IMG/VR virus record: IMGVR_UViG_3300042731_003427 | Span: 1 to 23,712 of that record | Direction: 5' to 3' (one strand) | Source: a virus | Length of the DNA: 23,712 bases | Shown: positions 15,010-22,650 of the stretch, piece after piece | How positions within the stretch are numbered: position 1 is the first letter of the stretch | Layout of the letters: each line of letters begins with the position of its first letter | The notes under the pieces: model-generated | Told to the model about the DNA's origin: nothing | The model's database searches: none | Seen by the model: the letters and a program-made list of their open reading frames with translations, nothing else | Program-made: the position numbers and the translations under genes

Positions 15010-15167
15010 CAGTCAGAGTCCGTGTCGCGATCAGCGTCTGGCCACTGCGGCAGCTCACCGTAGTCGTCAGCCGTCTCGTCGGCGGAGTCCATGGGCAGCG
15101 CAGCGTCAGTGTCTGCCTGCGCGCGGTCCTGAAATCTCTGCTCTCGCTTGTGCCTCTGAGATGACAT
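15009..15167 (-). CDS. Short acidic protein, 52 aa
   Basis: The ATG at 15167 has GGAGG about 9 nt upstream, the clearest ribosome site of this group, so this is probably the lead gene of the three small cistrons. The protein starts basic (MSSQRHKREQRFQDRAQ) and becomes strongly acidic (ADETADDYGELPQWPDADR), ending DTDSD. It is likely unstructured. Its stop overlaps the next ATG (TGATG). I know no function. Confidence 0.65.
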   Translation of the reverse strand: MSSQRHKREQRFQDRAQADTDAALPMDSADETADDYGELPQWPDADRDTDSD

Positions 15168-15199
15168 GCTGCGGCCCTCCTGCGGGCTAAGTTACTGTC

Positions 15200-15212
15200 T
15201 AGTGTAGCACTA
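15200..15212. repeat. Small perfect inverted repeat between fibre gene and small-gene trio
   Basis: TAGTG-TAG-CACTA spans the stop codon of the fibre gene. The five-base arms are perfect and the loop is 3 nt. There is no T run, so it is not an intrinsic terminator; it could be an operator or chance. Confidence 0.3.
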
Positions 15213-17108
15213 CGCGGACCACCCGGAAATCGGCACCGAGAACCTAAGCGTCAGGAAAAACCCGTTCCCCCAAGTAAAGGGGGAGGAAGCATCCCACAAA
15301 GCATTGCCTAGTCCTGATGTTTGCCCGGTGGCATGATCTCCGGAAATAATAACTCTCGTTGTGTTGGTACCAAATTGCACTATGTTTGCAATGCGCGTGT
15401 TGAGGACGGCCGCGTTATAGGCATGGGCTACGCCCAAGAAATTTGACCCGGCAGAACGTGGCAGTTTGCTGTTGTTGATGGCGTGGCCTCTCCCCGTGTC
15501 TAATGTGAACCTCCATTTTCCAGACCCGCCGGAGGTAGTGCTGCCGAATGCTAGATAAATCTCATACTCAGCTTCATCGCCAATCCGCCTCCATCTACCA
15601 GACAACGTGCCGTTACCGATTGACGGGTTCGTAGTGATGCCTTCCCATGTCGGGGTGTAGGTCGTCCAGCCGGTCAGGTTCGGCGAGGCATCTCCTTGGG
15701 GACCTTGAGGACCTTGAGGGCCTGTTGGGCCTCTTGACCCCGTGTTACCTTTGGGGCCTTGAGCACCGTCGTCTCCTTGGGGGCCTTGGACGCCTCGGGC
15801 ACCTTGGGGGCCTTGAGCGCCGTCGTCCCCTTGGGGGCCTTGGGCTCCTAATGCGTCAATCGCCTGCTTGACTCTCAGCGGCGAGAAGATTCGCCCTCCA
15901 GACTCGGTTCCCACTTCTGCTTCCGCTTGGCTTACCAAGCCAATCCCCGACCCGAGGACAAACTCTGAGATGCGATCTACCGTCGCCCGACGATATGCCC
16001 CGGCGGAACCATCCCAGATCATGAATCGGTCGCTTTCTTCCAGCGGGTTACCTAGCTGTGCCTGGCTGTTGATGGCGTACCGGGCGTCCCCTCGGGCGTT
16101 GGTGTGATATTGGGGGTGGTCGTCATCCGCGCGACCCGTCAGGGCGCCGTGATCTGAGACGCCGAGAGCGGCAATGGCTTGCTTGACTCTCAGCGGCGAA
16201 AAGATTCGCCCCTGGGTCTCTGTTCCTGCTTGCGCCTCGGCTTGACTTGCAAGGCCGATGCCCGAACCAAGAACGAACTCAACAATTCGGTCTACAGTCG
16301 CCTGCGTTTGCTGCCCCGTCGAATCGTCGTAGACCAGAAACTTGTCATCTTCAGTCAACTGGTCGTTGATGTTCGGAAGGCCGGTAATGTCCAAGCCCGC
16401 GCCTTGGGCATCAATCGCCTGCTTGACTCTCAGCGGCGAAAAGATTCGCCCCTGGGTCTCTGTTCCTGCTTCAGCTTCCTGCTGCGTAACAAATCCAATA
16501 CCAGAACCAAGAACGAACTCAACAATTCGGTCTACAGTCGCCCGCGTTAGCAGTCCCGTCGAGTCGTCGTAGACCGGAAACTTGTCATTGGCAGTCAACT
16601 GGTCGTTGATATTCGGAAGGCCGGTAATGTCCAAGCCCGCGCCTTGGGGGCCTTGGGGGCCTTGGGCACCGTCGTCCCCTTGAGGCCCCTGCTCGCCGAC
16701 TATAGACACCGGCCCCGTACCGGACCAAGTGCCGAGCGCCTTCGGTCCCCACCACGCGCCGGCCGAAGGGTCAATGTAGTAGTCGCCATTCTGGCCAAGC
16801 GTATCAGGCGGCGACCCAGTACCAGAGAACCAAGTGCCCCCGAGAACGCGAGAGAACACATCCCCATACCGGCTGTCGAAGTAGGCAGTGATCGCGTCCA
16901 AGTCGCGCACGCGGAGAGCGCTATCCACAACCCGCCCCTCGCGCCGCAGAAGTACCTCCACCGCGTCCATCACAGCCTGCAGCGTCGTGGTCAGGGCGTT
17001 GACGTCGTTGATGGGCGCCGGGAACCCAGGCTCTACTCGACGGCCCTCCAAGACCCGGACGTCAAAGAGATTCAGAACGGCTCGACGAGTGGTTAGGCGG
17101 GAACTCAT
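15210..17108 (-). CDS. Tail fibre with two collagen-like segments and internal repeats, 632 aa
   Basis: The start is placed at the ATG at 17108 because it overlaps the previous stop (ATGA); the open frame to 17186 would add 26 Arg-rich residues inside the upstream gene. Residues 1-90 are a helical head (LTTTLQAVMDAVEVLLRR). Residues 95-135 are the fibre motif GTGSPPDTLGQNGDYYID. Residues 138-156 are short Gly-X-Y. Residues 157-236 and 237-316 are two near-identical 80-residue units ending RIFSPLRVKQAI, with a third diverged copy at about 345-420; HGALTGRADDDHPQYH at 320-335 is a common phage-fibre linker. Residues 421-472 are a second collagen-like stretch. Residues 478-632 are a beta-rich tip. 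Probably a trimeric host-recognition fibre or head-fibre-type protein; the role is inferred from domain style. Confidence 0.9.
   Translation of the reverse strand: MSSRLTTRRAVLNLFDVRVLEGRRVEPGFPAPINDVNALTTTLQAVMDAVEVLLRREGRVVDSALRVRDLDAITAYFDSRYGDVFSRVLGGTWFSGTGSPPDTLGQNGDYYIDPSAGAWWGPKALGTWSGTGPVSIVGEQGPQGDDGAQGPQGPQGAGLDITGLPNINDQLTANDKFPVYDDSTGLLTRATVDRIVEFVLGSGIGFVTQQEAEAGTETQGRIFSPLRVKQAIDAQGAGLDITGLPNINDQLTEDDKFLVYDDSTGQQTQATVDRIVEFVLGSGIGLASQAEAQAGTETQGRIFSPLRVKQAIAALGVSDHGALTGRADDDHPQYHTNARGDARYAINSQAQLGNPLEESDRFMIWDGSAGAYRRATVDRISEFVLGSGIGLVSQAEAEVGTESGGRIFSPLRVKQAIDALGAQGPQGDDGAQGPQGARGVQGPQGDDGAQGPKGNTGSRGPTGPQGPQGPQGDASPNLTGWTTYTPTWEGITTNPSIGNGTLSGRWRRIGDEAEYEIYLAFGSTTSGGSGKWRFTLDTGRGHAINNSKLPRSAGSNFLGVAHAYNAAVLNTRIANIVQFGTNTTRVIISGDHATGQTSGLGNALWDASSPFTWGNGFFLTLRFSVPISGWSA
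16161..16640 (-). repeat. Tandem 240-nt repeat in the fibre gene, with a third diverged copy
   Basis: Two 80-codon units lie end to end at 16401..16640 and 16161..16400; ccggtaatgtccaagcccgc begins both at 16381 and 16621, exactly 240 nt apart. A third, more diverged copy covers about 15849..16076. Confidence 0.88.
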
Positions 17109-19672
17109 ACCGATGCCAGCTCCTTGCCCGTTTCTGCCATCTTGAAGTGGTGCAAGGCAGCGTTGCCGCGGAACTCTACTTGCCAAACGTCATGCTTGTA
17201 TCCAAGAGGCAGGCGATAGCGGCCTGGCTGAGTTATGCGCCGTTGGTACTTCAACTCACCGTCAGCGTAAAGCAGCACTTCGACGTAAGTATTTTCAAAC
17301 AGCGATGCCGGGAAAAGTACAGACCCACCAACCGGCGCTCGACTCTGCGCGAGCGGGCCGGACGCAAACCCACTGTCGTCTACGACGCGCGTCATACCTA
17401 TAGCGGACCAATCCAGTGGGTCTAGTGGAGCTGCTGCAATACGCTCTTTGTTCCACGCGACCTGTACCTCAAGCGCAAGGTTAGCGTCGTCTGGAGACTG
17501 ATCTATGGATAGCCGCGGGTCAAAGTCGATTCTGTACGCGCCGAAGTTTACCGGCTTTGGGGTGACGAACTCGATAGACTTCCAGCTATACAGCTCTGGG
17601 CGCGCAGCGTAGTTTGCCCAAAGATATATCCGCCCGTCAGCTATAGCGTAAACCTCTCCGCTCCAAACATCGTGCTGCAAAGAAACAATATCTCGCTGCA
17701 GTGCGAGATTAGTCTCTGTAAACACAGACTCCGCTTCAGTGGGGTTGAATATAAACCCGCGCTGCGACTGCCCCAACGTATCGCCCCCCAGCACTATAGC
17801 AATGTACTGCAGGCCAAACTGCGCTGCGTGGATTCTGGTTGGGAAGTAGCGGGTATTCCACTCGCCTCGCGTCACTAGCTGCTTGGTAATCGTTGTGACG
17901 CCAGACGGGCCAAGAAGCGTAACGCCGTTGTTGCTTGCGTACAAAACGCCCGCTTCGGTAGACACGACGCTATTACGACTGACGCACGGGGCAGCTACGT
18001 TCGACTTTGTAAAGCTCATATTCGCCGGATTGGACCCGGACAGAATATAAGGGTGCGAAGTGGTCGGCACGCCGATACTCTGGCCGAACACCCCGAGCGC
18101 CATGATCTCTCCCTCTGTACTCAACACGTACTGAGGGGGCCAAGCATGCGGGCGATACGGCTCAGAAAAGTAAATATCATACGGCGGCACGAAACCTACG
18201 AAGAACCCATTAGGATGGCGGACGATCCCAATGAGCCCTTTCGGAGGGGGCTCCCACGAGTCGGATTCAAGCTGCTGGTTCAAGGAGACGTCATCTGTGC
18301 TGACGTCGTCCTGGTACTCGGCTACGCCAATGTCTACTTCGTCGACAAAAAAGAACGACCCGCCAGTGTCCCCGGTAACTGTACGATAGATGCGCTTCTT
18401 CGTAATAAGCGCCTCGGTGTCCCAGGGCGCCTTTGGTGCAGTCTGTATGTTCTTCAGGCTCCACCCACTATCATCAGCACCCTCGGCACAAACCGGAGTC
18501 GCCGGGGGGCCTTCCTCTCCTGCCGCGGTGACGAACGTGTAGGTATAGCACCTGGTAACGAACAAGTCAGAGTCGTCGACCGGAGTAAGTGGGTCTTCGC
18601 CGACCGTAAATGTAACCGTGCCTTCTCCGGTATTGTCGAATTGATCCGACACTTCGAATTTTACAGTCTGAGAGCCGGCAATCGTCGGCACACCAGAGAT
18701 AACACCTGTATCCGGGTCTAAAGACAAGCCTTGCGGCAGTGTGCCTTCGGCTATGTCGAAGGTGTAGTACGGCTTCGTATCCAGCGACCCATCGACCCAA
18801 TAGCCTCCGCCCTCTACTGGGATGGCCGTTATGAACCCGTCGCCGACCCTAGCAGGCGGCGAAGGGATAGTCCAAACGGCTATAGCCTCTGTGTCATCCC
18901 CCGTCAGCTCTGTAGCGAGAACGGTGAACGTAAAATTGAGTGAGACAGTAGTCGGGGTGAGGCTATCAGAATCAGACACCTCAATAGTGACTGCCTGCAC
19001 TCCAGGCGTCGTCGGCGTACCATATATAACGCCAGACGCTGTATCCAGCTCCAGCCCATTAGGCATTGCGCCGGCTGTAATCGCGAAATCGTAAGGGGGC
19101 GAGCCGCCTTCCACCAAAATGGTGCGGACGAAAGGAATGTCTTCTTGCAACGACACCGCGAGGGCGCCGGGGTATGCTGCGAATGGCAGCACTGTCGGCA
19201 CCTCATCGGGCGTAACGATTAGCTGTGTCTCGTCTACGGGGCGCGGCACACCAACAAGCAAGGACGGCTTTCCCCTAACCTTCCTGCGCGCGTTCTGGTA
19301 GCGCATGCGGCCTGGTTCTTCCCCTGGCTGATACTCAGTCCAGTACCACCTATTGTACTTATCGTTCGTCAGCGGCCCTTTTAGGAAGTGCGCGAACTCG
19401 GAATCGAACTTAAACCACAAGTCGTTATCAGAGAACTCGCTCGGCGGAGGGGTTGCTTCGACAGGAAGATCGCCGCGCAGAGCTGCCGGGACGCGAAATG
19501 CAGAACGTTGCGTCGGCGCTGTTTCGTCCGTCGCCAAGAGTAGGCCGCGCAGAGCCCGCAAATCGCCAGACAGCAAGTCGCAGTTTTGTGCCAGCTCCGC
19601 AGCGCCAGTGGGGATTTTTTGGCGATTGCGCCGCGGGATCATGCCCGCAAACTTGGCAAACGTGACGTTCAC
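17105..19672 (-). CDS. Tail nozzle/hub-like protein with two inserted Ig-like domains, 855 aa
   Basis: The N-terminus (KFAGMIPRRNRQKIPTGAAELAQNC) and the C-terminal two thirds (KGLIGIVRHPNGFFVGF, FSEPYRPHAWP, PYILSGSNPANM, SRNSVVSTEAGVLYASNNGV) match a phage tail family that I know as the beta-propeller-like nozzle (tail tubular protein B type) of short-tailed phages. Between them, residues about 168-252 and 275-358 are two putative-Ig (He_PIG type) domains, each with the signature GxxPxGLxLDxxSGVIxGxPT. Residues after about 370 resume the parent family with CYTYTFVTAAGEEGPP. The start is the GTG at 19672, which overlaps the previous stop (GTGA). The protein likely forms the tail tip; the Ig domains may bind cell-surface glycans or stabilise contacts. 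The family match is from memory, not a search. Confidence 0.88.
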   Translation of the reverse strand: MNVTFAKFAGMIPRRNRQKIPTGAAELAQNCDLLSGDLRALRGLLLATDETAPTQRSAFRVPAALRGDLPVEATPPPSEFSDNDLWFKFDSEFAHFLKGPLTNDKYNRWYWTEYQPGEEPGRMRYQNARRKVRGKPSLLVGVPRPVDETQLIVTPDEVPTVLPFAAYPGALAVSLQEDIPFVRTILVEGGSPPYDFAITAGAMPNGLELDTASGVIYGTPTTPGVQAVTIEVSDSDSLTPTTVSLNFTFTVLATELTGDDTEAIAVWTIPSPPARVGDGFITAIPVEGGGYWVDGSLDTKPYYTFDIAEGTLPQGLSLDPDTGVISGVPTIAGSQTVKFEVSDQFDNTGEGTVTFTVGEDPLTPVDDSDLFVTRCYTYTFVTAAGEEGPPATPVCAEGADDSGWSLKNIQTAPKAPWDTEALITKKRIYRTVTGDTGGSFFFVDEVDIGVAEYQDDVSTDDVSLNQQLESDSWEPPPKGLIGIVRHPNGFFVGFVPPYDIYFSEPYRPHAWPPQYVLSTEGEIMALGVFGQSIGVPTTSHPYILSGSNPANMSFTKSNVAAPCVSRNSVVSTEAGVLYASNNGVTLLGPSGVTTITKQLVTRGEWNTRYFPTRIHAAQFGLQYIAIVLGGDTLGQSQRGFIFNPTEAESVFTETNLALQRDIVSLQHDVWSGEVYAIADGRIYLWANYAARPELYSWKSIEFVTPKPVNFGAYRIDFDPRLSIDQSPDDANLALEVQVAWNKERIAAAPLDPLDWSAIGMTRVVDDSGFASGPLAQSRAPVGGSVLFPASLFENTYVEVLLYADGELKYQRRITQPGRYRLPLGYKHDVWQVEFRGNAALHHFKMAETGKELASV

Positions 19673-21258
19673 GCCCTGGCCTCCAGCGCGGCAAGGCGGT
19701 CTTCTACAGACTCGACTCGGGCGGCAAGCTCCTGCACAGCCTTCATGAGGACAAACGGAAGCTGAGAGTGGAGTACCTGCAGGGTGCCGTCTGCCGCCTC
19801 GGTGACTAAATCAGGGAAATGCGGACGAAGCTCCTGCGCAATAAGGCCAAGCTGGGAGACTCCTTCGGCCCCTTTCCACTCAAACTCTCGCACTGCGACC
19901 TGCAACACTCGCTCCAAGCAGGCTGCTGCGTCAGAGATGTTTGTCTTCAAGCGAGCATCGGACGCTCCCCCCACAACCCCCTGAGCATTTACCGAATAGG
20001 CCAGCGTACTACCGCGATAGAGCCGCAGCACCTCTTGGCTCGTTTGGGCTGTAGCTGCTTGCGCGACCAAGCAGCCGGTAGGGTCGAGGACTACGCCCGC
20101 CGTGGCAGGCGGCAGTGGGTACGTCGTCGGTGCCGGCCCGGCGACAGTGCCGTAGAAAGAGTAGCCATCACTATTAAGGACTGACGTAATAGTGTCGCCC
20201 AGCAATGTTACATGCGCATACTGTCTGTCCCCGGCTGGGGCCTGAGTGTAAACCGCGCCGCCGGGCGTAAGGATGACCCCGCTGGAGGACGGCGACTGCT
20301 CATCGGCAATAGGGCCCAGCGACACTCGCCCAAGACTGTCGACGGAAAAAGAAAGCTCGCTGCCGTTATAATGGTGAATGGCCGGCTGCTCTACGCCATC
20401 GACGCACTGCAAAAACAGCGCGCCGACCTGTGCCAAAACAGCGCCCTGCGTAGTAGACGACGGCGGCGGGTATGTCTTGCCGATGTTGCCGGAGACAACG
20501 GACCCGTAGTTGTCTATCTTGAAACGAACCTCGTCGCCCCAATGCGCAACAAAAACGTCTCGCTCCAACACCTCGGGCGCCTGCACATGAATTGTGCCGT
20601 CCGGGTCGACTACTACCCCCTTTGTGGAAGAAGTAAACGACGGCACAGAAAGCGGGTCTGTCTCCGCCAGTTTGCCGAAAATGTGCATACCTAGGCTGGT
20701 AAGCGTGGAAGTAAGCGTACCAGACTGAAATGTACGAAACGCAGACGTCGTCGTGCCGGTAGGAGACACGGTGTTTACCGCGCCGGCCGGAGTAAGAATT
20801 ACGCCAGAAGCATTGGGCGTCTGTACCTGCGCTACATCGCCGAGAGATAAGCGCCCAAGCCCATCTAGCGAGAAAAACAAGTCGCCCGAGCCTTTGTCGC
20901 CGAAGCGCATCGGGAAATTGTCGTTGTCCCCGTCGGCCCACAACATCTTCTCGCCGAGCTGGATAAACGATCCAAGGGCAGACGCAGTTGTGCGCAACTC
21001 CACCCTGTCGCCAATCTCGAACGACTGCGCTAACGTGCTGTCCTGTGCTCGCGTAACGGTAAGAGTGTCTGAAGAGCGCGCCGTAAGGCGGACATGCTCT
21101 TTATTCCCAAGAGAATCCTCTAATGTCAGAATAGCGTAGTCGCTGCCTAGGGGGGCGGGAAAATTCGCCCCTCCGCCGGCTTGCAGAAATATGATCGTGT
21201 CCGACGTGCTGACTGCGGCCGCCAGCGTGGACGAGGCGAAATCGCTGAAAAGTCTCAT
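19669..21258 (-). CDS. Tail fibre with C-terminal S74 intramolecular chaperone, 529 aa
   Basis: The start is placed at the ATG at 21258 (MRLFSDFASS), which overlaps the previous stop (ATGA); a TTG 9 nt upstream is also open. Residues 1-100 resemble a virion-attachment head. The shaft is a roughly 175-residue unit present twice (about 132-305 and 307-432), with GVILTPxGAV and SLGRxSLG motifs. Residues 430-529 are a Peptidase_S74 / intramolecular chaperone domain: S433 and K438 in SDARLK sit at the spacing of the self-cleavage dyad, followed by QLGLIAQELRPHFPDLV and a final coiled coil (ELAARVESVEDRLAALEA). In this family the chaperone guides trimerisation and then cuts itself off before the conserved Ser. 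The gene lies between the adaptor and nozzle genes, so the fibre may attach near the tail or neck. Confidence 0.93.
   Translation of the reverse strand: MRLFSDFASSTLAAAVSTSDTIIFLQAGGGANFPAPLGSDYAILTLEDSLGNKEHVRLTARSSDTLTVTRAQDSTLAQSFEIGDRVELRTTASALGSFIQLGEKMLWADGDNDNFPMRFGDKGSGDLFFSLDGLGRLSLGDVAQVQTPNASGVILTPAGAVNTVSPTGTTTSAFRTFQSGTLTSTLTSLGMHIFGKLAETDPLSVPSFTSSTKGVVVDPDGTIHVQAPEVLERDVFVAHWGDEVRFKIDNYGSVVSGNIGKTYPPPSSTTQGAVLAQVGALFLQCVDGVEQPAIHHYNGSELSFSVDSLGRVSLGPIADEQSPSSSGVILTPGGAVYTQAPAGDRQYAHVTLLGDTITSVLNSDGYSFYGTVAGPAPTTYPLPPATAGVVLDPTGCLVAQAATAQTSQEVLRLYRGSTLAYSVNAQGVVGGASDARLKTNISDAAACLERVLQVAVREFEWKGAEGVSQLGLIAQELRPHFPDLVTEAADGTLQVLHSQLPFVLMKAVQELAARVESVEDRLAALEARA
19960..20865 (-). 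repeat. Two-fold duplication of the fibre shaft
   Basis: Residues 132-195 and 307-370 align at a shift of 175 (for example SLGRLSLGDVAQ with SLGRVSLGPIAD). The following parts also correspond (KGVVVDPDGTIHVQAPE with AGVVLDPTGCLVAQA). The copies are diverged at DNA level. Confidence 0.7.
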
Positions 21259-21965
21259 CGTTTGCAAGCCCAGTCAGAACGCAAAGAAATAGGATACTCG
21301 GCCTCGGACCAACGCGCTTTCGCCTCGTTGACGGCCGTGCGCATGCCGTTACGGAACCGACGGAGGTAATACTGCGCTAGCTGCGCGTCCGAATAGGGCC
21401 GTTTGGGATGCGCCATCATGCGCGCCGTGGCACCATCCAAAAGCGTGTCGTAGTTCCAGTCGGCAAGCTCTGACGGCACAGCCGAAACGGGCTGCTTCAG
21501 TACCAGTGAAGCCAGAAGCATGACCCACTGTCCCGCCATGTCTTCTGTCGGCGTCGGATACAGCTCCACGAAGCCCGGTACTTCGCGAACGAAGGCTTTG
21601 GTCGGCCTGCCGGTCGGAAGCGTCCAGGTAGCCCGCGGGGAGCAAGGCAGCAGCTTTATCTCGGTGCCGTCTTCCAGCGCCGCTTTGTGGAGGTAGAGCC
21701 CACGTAAGCCGCCCCAGTCTAGACCGGTCTGGTTCGCGACAACCTCCACATTCGCGAAATCGAACACCGGATCGCTGCTGTCGATCTGCGCGGTCAGCCA
21801 TGTGCGGAACACGGTCGCCTTTTGCATGAACTCCTGCGCTGCCAGCCCAATCTCCCGGCGCATCGCATCGACGTTCGCAGAAGGGAGGCGCATGCGCAGA
21901 TCGGTCCCCCACACATCCATAGGGTCCGCAATGTCGATGGTTACGGGGGAGACTGCTGTTGCCAC
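21255..21965 (-). CDS. Head-tail adaptor / tail-tubular-A-like protein, 236 aa
   Basis: The start is the GTG at 21965, supported by GGAGG 5 nt upstream. The protein has a helical N-terminus (LPSANVDAMRREIGLAAQEF), a central beta-rich region with VPGFVELYPTPTEDMAGQWV, and a helical C-terminus (ARMMAHPKRPYSDAQLAQYY). This helix-beta-helix pattern and the position between a small adaptor and the tail genes fit a T7 gp11-type gatekeeper or neck adaptor that joins portal to nozzle. No enzyme motif is seen. Its stop overlaps the fibre start (ATGA). The assignment is from architecture and gene order. Confidence 0.87.
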   Translation of the reverse strand: MATAVSPVTIDIADPMDVWGTDLRMRLPSANVDAMRREIGLAAQEFMQKATVFRTWLTAQIDSSDPVFDFANVEVVANQTGLDWGGLRGLYLHKAALEDGTEIKLLPCSPRATWTLPTGRPTKAFVREVPGFVELYPTPTEDMAGQWVMLLASLVLKQPVSAVPSELADWNYDTLLDGATARMMAHPKRPYSDAQLAQYYLRRFRNGMRTAVNEAKARWSEAEYPISLRSDWACKR

Positions 21966-21966
21966 G

Positions 21967-22317
21967 TTATCCTCCGGCGACTAGCTGCGTTTGGAACCGC
22001 TGCAGTAACTGCGAGGCGCGGCTGTCGACAGTAAACTCGTCGTCGGACAGCTCTACCCACCCCGAGATAAACCCAACGACCGGGGCGAGGTATTCGTCAT
22101 CGACTGGCAGCAGCACCCTATCGTTGGCGTCGCCTACACTAAATGGGTAGCCCGTAACGGTACCGTGCAGAGACGTGATATCGGGCCGAATGCGCTTCAT
22201 CTCGGCGATCGCCATGTTCAGCGCGTCGATGAGCTGCTGGTTCGTGTACCGCTCCCCGTCTTCATCCTGAATGATGGTGCGGACCTGGCGCAGCACGGAA
22301 GCGAGGGAGAACGACAT
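21967..22317 (-). CDS. Small phage adaptor protein, 116 aa
   Basis: This 116-aa protein starts at an ATG at 22317, 3 nt after the previous stop. The N-terminus (VLRQVRTIIQDEDGERYTNQ) and LIDALNMAIAEMKRIRPDI form the helical opening typical of a phage adaptor family (DUF6682-like by memory) found next to head-tail connector genes. The second half is beta-rich (VLLPVDDEYLAPVVGFISGW). It probably binds at the portal or neck. There is no membrane segment. Its last codons supply the ribosome site of the next gene. Confidence 0.88.
   Translation of the reverse strand: MSFSLASVLRQVRTIIQDEDGERYTNQQLIDALNMAIAEMKRIRPDITSLHGTVTGYPFSVGDANDRVLLPVDDEYLAPVVGFISGWVELSDDEFTVDSRASQLLQRFQTQLVAGG
21971..21975 (-). 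promoter_or_regulatory. Strong ribosome binding site deciding a GTG start
   Basis: GGAGG lies 5 nt before the GTG at 21965 and is formed by the last two Gly codons of the upstream gene, which settles the start of the 236-aa protein. Confidence 0.65.
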
Positions 22318-22320
22318 GGC

Positions 22321-22572
22321 TCAGTTCAGCCCCAGGAACGACAGGTCTTCCGGCGGAGTATCGACTGACTTCTCCTTTGGCTGGCGCGACTTGCGTGCCG
22401 GCTTCTCTGGTTTCTCGCTTGGCTTGGCGTCGTAGGCATACGTCTTCTGCGTCTGCGTATCGAGCCATGCCAGCTCAAGGATGTCGGTGCGGGCACGCAT
22501 CTCTTTTGATGCGGGCAAAAAGACATGAGGCGCGTCGATATGGCGCATGACCTCAATGTAGCGACCGGGCAT
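22321..22572 (-). CDS. Small hypothetical structural-region protein, 83 aa
   Basis: The ATG at 22572 has AGGAG 6 nt upstream and is the first gene after the terminator. The N-terminal half is compact (YIEVMRHIDAPHVFLPASKE, TDILELAWLDTQTQKTYAY); the C-terminal half is a Lys/Pro/Glu-rich, probably disordered linker (KPSEKPEKPARKSRQPKEK) ending SFLGLN. I do not recognise a family. The position directly after the capsid gene suggests a head protein, which is inference. Confidence 0.82.
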   Translation of the reverse strand: MPGRYIEVMRHIDAPHVFLPASKEMRARTDILELAWLDTQTQKTYAYDAKPSEKPEKPARKSRQPKEKSVDTPPEDLSFLGLN

Positions 22573-22588
22573 TTCGGACTCCTATTAC

Positions 22589-22625
22589 AAAAACGGCCCG
22601 ACAGTAGTTCCCCACCGCCGGGCCG
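22589..22625 (-). terminator. Intrinsic terminator after the major capsid gene
   Basis: Read on the minus strand: CGGCCCG-GCGGT, loop GGGGAACT, ACTGT-CGGGCCG, then TTTTT. The outer seven pairs are perfect and the next five pair with two G-U wobbles, giving a 12-pair stem. It starts 26 nt after the capsid stop and ends 6 nt before the ribosome site of the next gene. Confidence 0.9.
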
Positions 22626-22650
22626 CTGCTTCTAGCCGGGCGGGCCGGCG

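Noticed and set aside
13420-15063. Plus-strand open frame of about 547 codons
   Set aside because: It is the antisense of the Gly-X-Y repeats, which rarely create stops on the other strand. The product is a monotonous Leu/Arg/Ala repeat.
17109-17186. Upstream extension of the 632-aa fibre
   Set aside because: The extra residues are Arg/Gln-rich and antisense-like, and lie inside the nozzle gene. The ATG at 17108 is exactly coupled to the previous stop.
12514-21258. Diversity-generating retroelement acting on a fibre gene
   Set aside because: I saw no reverse transcriptase, no template repeat and no C-type-lectin-like variable end on any of the three fibres. The repeats present are tandem domain repeats.
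21259-21267. TTG start adding three residues to the S74 fibre
   Set aside because: The ATG at 21258 overlaps the upstream stop as ATGA, matching the other junctions; TTG has no better ribosome site.
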